Of a stretch of 64,000 bases of DNA, positions 60,228-64,000 are shown piece after piece. The DNA comes from Mailhella sp. (GTDB lineage Bacteria; Desulfobacterota; Desulfovibrionia; Desulfovibrionales; Desulfovibrionaceae): positions 45,566-109,565 of the forward strand of contig JAFQTU010000010.1 in NCBI GenBank assembly GCA_017408905.1, written 5' to 3'. The translations under genes and the position numbers were made by a program. The notes under the pieces were generated by a model, which was not told the DNA's origin, did no database searches, and was given only the letters and a program-made list of their open reading frames with translations. The number at the start of each line of letters is the position of its first letter. The stretch's first letter is position 1.

Positions 60228-62575
60228 TCAGCGTTCTCCGGGCGGCTTTCCCTTCCGCGCCAGCTCAGGGCGAGGAAGAGCACCGCACACACAAGGGTAT
60301 AGGCGGCAAGGGCCATGAGGCCGAAGCGGACATCCCAGATGGACATCATAACGCCAAGACTGAGCGGCCCGAGCACCTGACCAATGCGCATGGCCACGTT
60401 GTAGAAGCCCATCGTTCTGGACTTGCCGAAGCGCTGTGCCGCCGGAAGGGAAAGGGCGTACGCGCCCTGCCCGTTGGAGGCGATGGCCGTGTTCAGCGCC
60501 AGCAGGGATACGCAGAGCATGGCCCCGGCAAGGCCCTCCGCCAGCACAAGGCAGATCACGCTTGCCGCCGCGATGAGCATGGAAAGGAACAGGGGCTGTT
60601 CCATCCTTTTTGCCCTGTCGATAAGCGTGCCGAAGGCCGGGCCCGCGAACATCACGATAACGCAGTACACAAGGAAGACGCGACCGATGCTGGCTGGAGA
60701 CGTGCCCGCCTGACTCAGGGAAAGCGGCACGAAGAACTGGAAAAGGCAGACCGTGATAAGCGCATTGGGTATGATAAAGAAGGCCAGCAGGGCGCTCATG
60801 CGCCTGTCGGCGAAGAAGGTGAGCGATTCCCTCAGCGAGAAGCGCGGCGAGCGCGTTTCGCGCACCCATTGTTCCCGGGGCAGGAAACGCCACAGCAGGG
60901 CGACCAGAAGGAGCAGGAGGCCTGCCGAGAACGGGAACACGGCGGCATAGCCGAGCCTGTCGGCAATAAGGCCGCCAAGGGCGGAACCGCTCAAACAGCC
61001 TGCGTACAGGCCGGCGAACATGAAGGCTAGGTTGCGCGCGCGGTGCGATTCCGGCGAGTGGGCGATAACGAAGACCTGGGCCGAAAGGTTGATGAAGCCG
61101 TAGCCAAGGCCGGAAATGCCGCGCGAAAGGATGAAGGGCAGAGGCCCGGACGAGAGCCAGCTCAGGAGCGAACCGCCGCAGGCAAGGAAGATGCCGCTGA
61201 CCAGCATGGGCCGCCAGCCGGAACGCTGGCTCCAGAAGCCGCCAAGGAGCATGGCCGCCCCCGCCATGAAGAGCTCGCAGGAAACGGGCAGGCCCGAGAC
61301 CACATCGGGCGGCAGGCCGAACAGGTCGAGCCCTATCTCACCGATGCGGATAGGCACGTACGACATGGCCATTTCCGTACCGAAGAGGCAGGAAAAAATG
61401 ACCGGGCGCATGAATTCCGGCTTTTGCACCATAGCATGGACGCCCGCTCCGCCCATGAGCAGGAGGTAGATGAGCTCGACGAGGAAAAGCGCGGCAACCA
61501 CGGTGAGGGTGAGGTTGTCGAGCATCATGGAGCGCATATTCTGCACCGAGACGGCAGGGTCGATGGCAACGACCACAGAACCGGCAGGCCTGCCCTCGGC
61601 GAGATTGAGGATATCGCGCTGGACAAAGGGCGCATCGGCGTGAAGGCTGGCCCATTCCTCCGGCGTGATGGCGCGGCTTCTGTCCACAGCGCAGTGGAAC
61701 CGGCCGTTCTCGTCATAGACGGCTATGCCCCGGGAATCCATGAAGGTCTGGCGTTTGACGAGCCATCCATCCATGTTCTTTATCTCGCTCACGTCCATGC
61801 CCATTCCGGCTATCCGTTCAAGTTCCCATGTTATCTGGCGGGTCACCTGATAGGCGCTTTCGTGGCTTTTGGACTGGTACAGCTCGGTCAGCGGCGAGAT
61901 GAGGAGCAGGAGGAAGGCGGCCTGCCCGGCGATGAGGGGGAGCAGTATGCAGAGCCGTATGCGCATACCGTTTTTGCGCGTGCCTTCCTCGCCCAAAGCG
62001 TTGCGCCGGGCCATGGAAAAGAGCAGGGCGGCAAAAAGCAGGCAGACGGCAAGGGTGATGAGGGCAAAGGAGAGAAGCTGTTCCTTCGAAGCTTCGACGA
62101 CCTGTTCGAGGACCGTACTCTGCCTGATGGAAACGAGCACGTGGCTGACGGTTTCCGCCTTCCTGCCCTTCACGTCGCAGGCCAGCCAGATGAGGCCGCC
62201 CCCGCTGAAGGTTTTCACAGGGCCGAACAGAGGCGTGGCATTGCGGGGGATATCGGCGGCCGCAGGGGCGTCTTCTTCCCATTGGTAGATGACCTTGCCC
62301 TGCGTGTCGACGACGGCAAGATTGTGTACGTCGGTACGCCTGAGGAAAGCCCCGAAGGATTTCTGCACCGTCGAAGGCCGCAGGCTCTTGCCCGCGCGCA
62401 CGAAAAGGCTCAGGTGATCGGCCATATCCTTACAGAGCAGGCCGTTCACCTGAAGGATGGGCTCCTGATACTGCTTGTACAGCGCCGACAGGATGAGCGC
62501 GCCGTAAAGGAGCTGGGTGACGAGGAGCGTGATGAGCCCGCCTGCGGCAAGGCGCTTGAAGCCGTGTCCTTCCAT
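60224..62575 (-). CDS. Sensor-MFS transporter fusion
   Basis: A 783-residue inner-membrane protein. The first half has helix about 10-32, a periplasmic sensor-like segment (33-167), helices about 168-190 and 206-230, a second periplasmic segment (about 231-350) and another helix. The second half (about 390-775) is a major facilitator transporter (GLYAGCLSGSALGGLIADRLGY is its characteristic loop). Cache-type sensing fused to transport is unusual. A binding-protein gene lies 5 bases upstream. Confidence 0.8.
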   Translation of the reverse strand: MEGHGFKRLAAGGLITLLVTQLLYGALILSALYKQYQEPILQVNGLLCKDMADHLSLFVRAGKSLRPSTVQKSFGAFLRRTDVHNLAVVDTQGKVIYQWEEDAPAAADIPRNATPLFGPVKTFSGGGLIWLACDVKGRKAETVSHVLVSIRQSTVLEQVVEASKEQLLSFALITLAVCLLFAALLFSMARRNALGEEGTRKNGMRIRLCILLPLIAGQAAFLLLLISPLTELYQSKSHESAYQVTRQITWELERIAGMGMDVSEIKNMDGWLVKRQTFMDSRGIAVYDENGRFHCAVDRSRAITPEEWASLHADAPFVQRDILNLAEGRPAGSVVVAIDPAVSVQNMRSMMLDNLTLTVVAALFLVELIYLLLMGGAGVHAMVQKPEFMRPVIFSCLFGTEMAMSYVPIRIGEIGLDLFGLPPDVVSGLPVSCELFMAGAAMLLGGFWSQRSGWRPMLVSGIFLACGGSLLSWLSSGPLPFILSRGISGLGYGFINLSAQVFVIAHSPESHRARNLAFMFAGLYAGCLSGSALGGLIADRLGYAAVFPFSAGLLLLLVALLWRFLPREQWVRETRSPRFSLRESLTFFADRRMSALLAFFIIPNALITVCLFQFFVPLSLSQAGTSPASIGRVFLVYCVIVMFAGPAFGTLIDRAKRMEQPLFLSMLIAAASVICLVLAEGLAGAMLCVSLLALNTAIASNGQGAYALSLPAAQRFGKSRTMGFYNVAMRIGQVLGPLSLGVMMSIWDVRFGLMALAAYTLVCAVLFLALSWRGRESRPENAE

Positions 62576-62580
62576 AACGC

Positions 62581-63702
62581 CTACTTGCCTATGGTCTTGT
62601 AGATCTCGTCCACTGCGGCAAGTATCTCGAGCGGCGGATTCCAGCCTATGGCCATGGCCGTTTTCAGGTTGATGGCAAGGCCGAGTTCCGGCTCGAAGAC
62701 CTGGCTCACGTCGCGCGGCTTCCTGCCGCCTATCACCGCCGCAATGGCTTCGGCCTCGAAGTTTCCGATATCGTCGAAGCCAGCCTGCGCAAGGCTCATC
62801 AGCACGCCGTATCTGACCAGATCGGGGCCTGCCTGCGCAAAGCTGGGGATACCGGCCTTGCTGACGGGCTTCATAAGGCCCGGGATGCGGGACATGGGCG
62901 TAGAGGTGTAGGTGAGGTAGAGGGCGTCCGCCCCCTGCGTGAGGAGCCTGTCCACACAGCCTTTCAGGTTGAGGAAGGCCTGCTCCTCATCGGCCACGTC
63001 GAGGGGCGCGGCGGCAAGGACGAGCTCGATGCCAAGCTCCTTTGCCGTGGCCGCTATCTCGTCCATAGCGCAGGTGTTGCGGCCTTCGGGCGTATCCTCG
63101 AAGGGAACGCCGAGGCGCTTGAACCGGAAGATCTCGTGGAACATGGAAAGCTGGCGGCGGAAGCGCCCGGGCTCGAGCTGGGCATGGACGTTGTCCTTGC
63201 CGGAATCTTCCACCGAAGCCACTATCCCGGCGCTCACGGCATCGGTAACGCTCATGGAGAACACAGGGATGCCGAGGTCTTTTTCCGCCATGTCGGCCCC
63301 GCTCCACGTTCCCATGGCGATGATCATGTCCACGTCGCCGCGTGTGCGGATGCGCTCAAGGATATCGTTGCGGATCTCGATACGCTTCTGGGCATCCCAT
63401 TCGGCGCTGTAGTGCCCGTCGTCAAGGAAGGCGATGCGCCCGGCGGCGTTCTGGGCCAGCCAGCCCCACATTTCCTTGGAGCTCTCGCTTCCTTCCGGGA
63501 TGCTCACCGCGCCGTTTCGGATGAGGCCGAGCCGCTCAAGCCCGCGTGCCGTGAAGGCAAGCGTCTTCTGATAGTTGGAGAACGGCCCGCCTTCCACGTA
63601 GATGGCGCGCCACACTTTTTCTTCTGCCGAAGCCGGAGAGGCAAGGAAGGGAAGGAGGAAGAGCAGAAAAAAAGCGCAAACTATTCTGGATGCCTTCAGC
63701 AT
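62581..63702 (-). CDS. Periplasmic ABC-type substrate-binding protein
   Basis: A 373-residue exported protein with a signal peptide of about 26 residues (ending in ASPASAEE) and a two-lobed fold of the TrpX-like ABC substrate-binding family (PF04392 type). It has VDMIIAMGTWSGADMAEKDLGIPVF and YLTYTSTPMSRIPGL blocks. No ATPase or permease gene is in view; the next gene is the sensor-MFS fusion, possibly its partner. ATG 63702 has GAGAGG upstream. Confidence 0.8.
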   Translation of the reverse strand: MLKASRIVCAFFLLFLLPFLASPASAEEKVWRAIYVEGGPFSNYQKTLAFTARGLERLGLIRNGAVSIPEGSESSKEMWGWLAQNAAGRIAFLDDGHYSAEWDAQKRIEIRNDILERIRTRGDVDMIIAMGTWSGADMAEKDLGIPVFSMSVTDAVSAGIVASVEDSGKDNVHAQLEPGRFRRQLSMFHEIFRFKRLGVPFEDTPEGRNTCAMDEIAATAKELGIELVLAAAPLDVADEEQAFLNLKGCVDRLLTQGADALYLTYTSTPMSRIPGLMKPVSKAGIPSFAQAGPDLVRYGVLMSLAQAGFDDIGNFEAEAIAAVIGGRKPRDVSQVFEPELGLAINLKTAMAIGWNPPLEILAAVDEIYKTIGK

Positions 63703-63904
63703 GAGAGACCTCTCATTGATTTGCACCCACTATGAGCAATTTCACCCGAGAAAGCAAATGAAATGAGAAGGGTGAGGGCCGGGCCTTGGCGTGGAGAACT
63801 GCCCCAAAAGCCGCCGCCTGCGCAAAAACTGGCACAGAACTGGCACAAGGCTTCAGATAACAGAAAAGGGAGCTACGACTTTCATCGTAACTCCCTGAAA
63901 TTTC

Positions 63905-63981
63905 TGGTCGGGATGACTAGATTTGAACTAGCGACCCCTTGAACCCCATTCAAGTGCGCTCCCAGACTGCGCTACATCCCG
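63905..63981 (-). tRNA. tRNA-Pro(GGG)
   Basis: A 77-base tRNA on the minus strand: acceptor CGGGATG/CATCCCG, discriminator A, encoded CCA, anticodon loop ATGGGGT closed by CTTGA/TCAAG, T loop TTCAAAT. The 63703-63904 space holds no gene, only a short repeat AACTGGCACA twice at about 63828-63848. Confidence 0.95.
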
Positions 63982-64000
63982 ACTCTGGTTTGCTGAAAGA

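Noticed and set aside
63828..63848. Direct repeat AACTGGCACA x2 near tRNA-Pro
   Set aside because: Only two short copies, without matching -12 elements or nearby integrase; probably chance.
1..64000. CRISPR arrays, rRNA genes and insertion sequences
   Set aside because: No regularly spaced repeats, rRNA segments or transposase genes were seen.

Overview
The window is a GC-rich bacterial chromosome segment. I infer a Desulfovibrionaceae-type deltaproteobacterium of the host-associated kind (Bilophila, Mailhella or Desulfovibrio-like). The reasons are a HesB-like selenoprotein, a C_GCAxxG_C_C protein, sigma-54 control and a Ysc-family type III secretion system (T3SS). Species cannot be fixed from the sequence alone.

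Bases 1-14.7 kb hold ordinary chromosomal genes: HAD phosphatase, EamA permease, zinc-ribbon protein, a DapF-fold racemase, a tandem pair of IscA/HesB-like proteins (the second reads through an in-frame UGA as selenocysteine), cystathionine beta-lyase, an EF-hand protein, a GNAT, two tandem trigger factors, an MltB-type transglycosylase, ilvE, a split permease, ssb, an SGNH hydrolase and tRNA-Glu(CUC).

Bases 14.73-30.09 kb are an integrated element of about 15.4 kb in the 3' end of tRNA-Glu. It has a P4-type integrase, an AlpA-like regulator, a TOPRIM/DUF3987 primase-helicase, a HigBA toxin-antitoxin pair, two large proteins resembling phage ejection proteins, a TerS-like protein and an ERCC4 nuclease. 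It has no capsid, portal, large terminase or tail gene, so it looks like a phage-inducible chromosomal island or satellite. Integrase arm-type repeats with 12-bp spacing lie at both ends. A 28-bp inverted repeat (27/28 identical) lies just inside them.

Bases 30.2-32.0 kb hold three small host genes. Bases 32.1-59.5 kb are a nearly complete Ysc-type T3SS in two divergent runs. The minus-strand run carries filament-like proteins, translocators, chaperones, sctC, sctD, sctF, sctJ, sctK, sctL, sctN, sctO, sctP, sctQ, sctR, then an RsbV-like antagonist, an RsbW-like kinase, a lytic transglycosylase and a Pro/Ala-rich membrane protein. The plus-strand run carries sctW, a chaperone, yscX, yscY, sctV, sctS, sctT, sctU, a sigma-54 activator and a HAMP-PP2C phosphatase. 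The 303-bp space between the runs has two exact-consensus sigma-54 promoters facing apart and a 7+3+7 palindrome. The locus therefore appears to carry its own activator plus a partner-switch module like Bordetella BtrU/V/W. I found no inner-rod (SctI) gene and no obvious effector.

Bases 59.5-64 kb hold a GNAT, a protein fusing two predicted periplasmic sensor segments to an MFS transporter, a periplasmic binding protein next to it, and tRNA-Pro(GGG).
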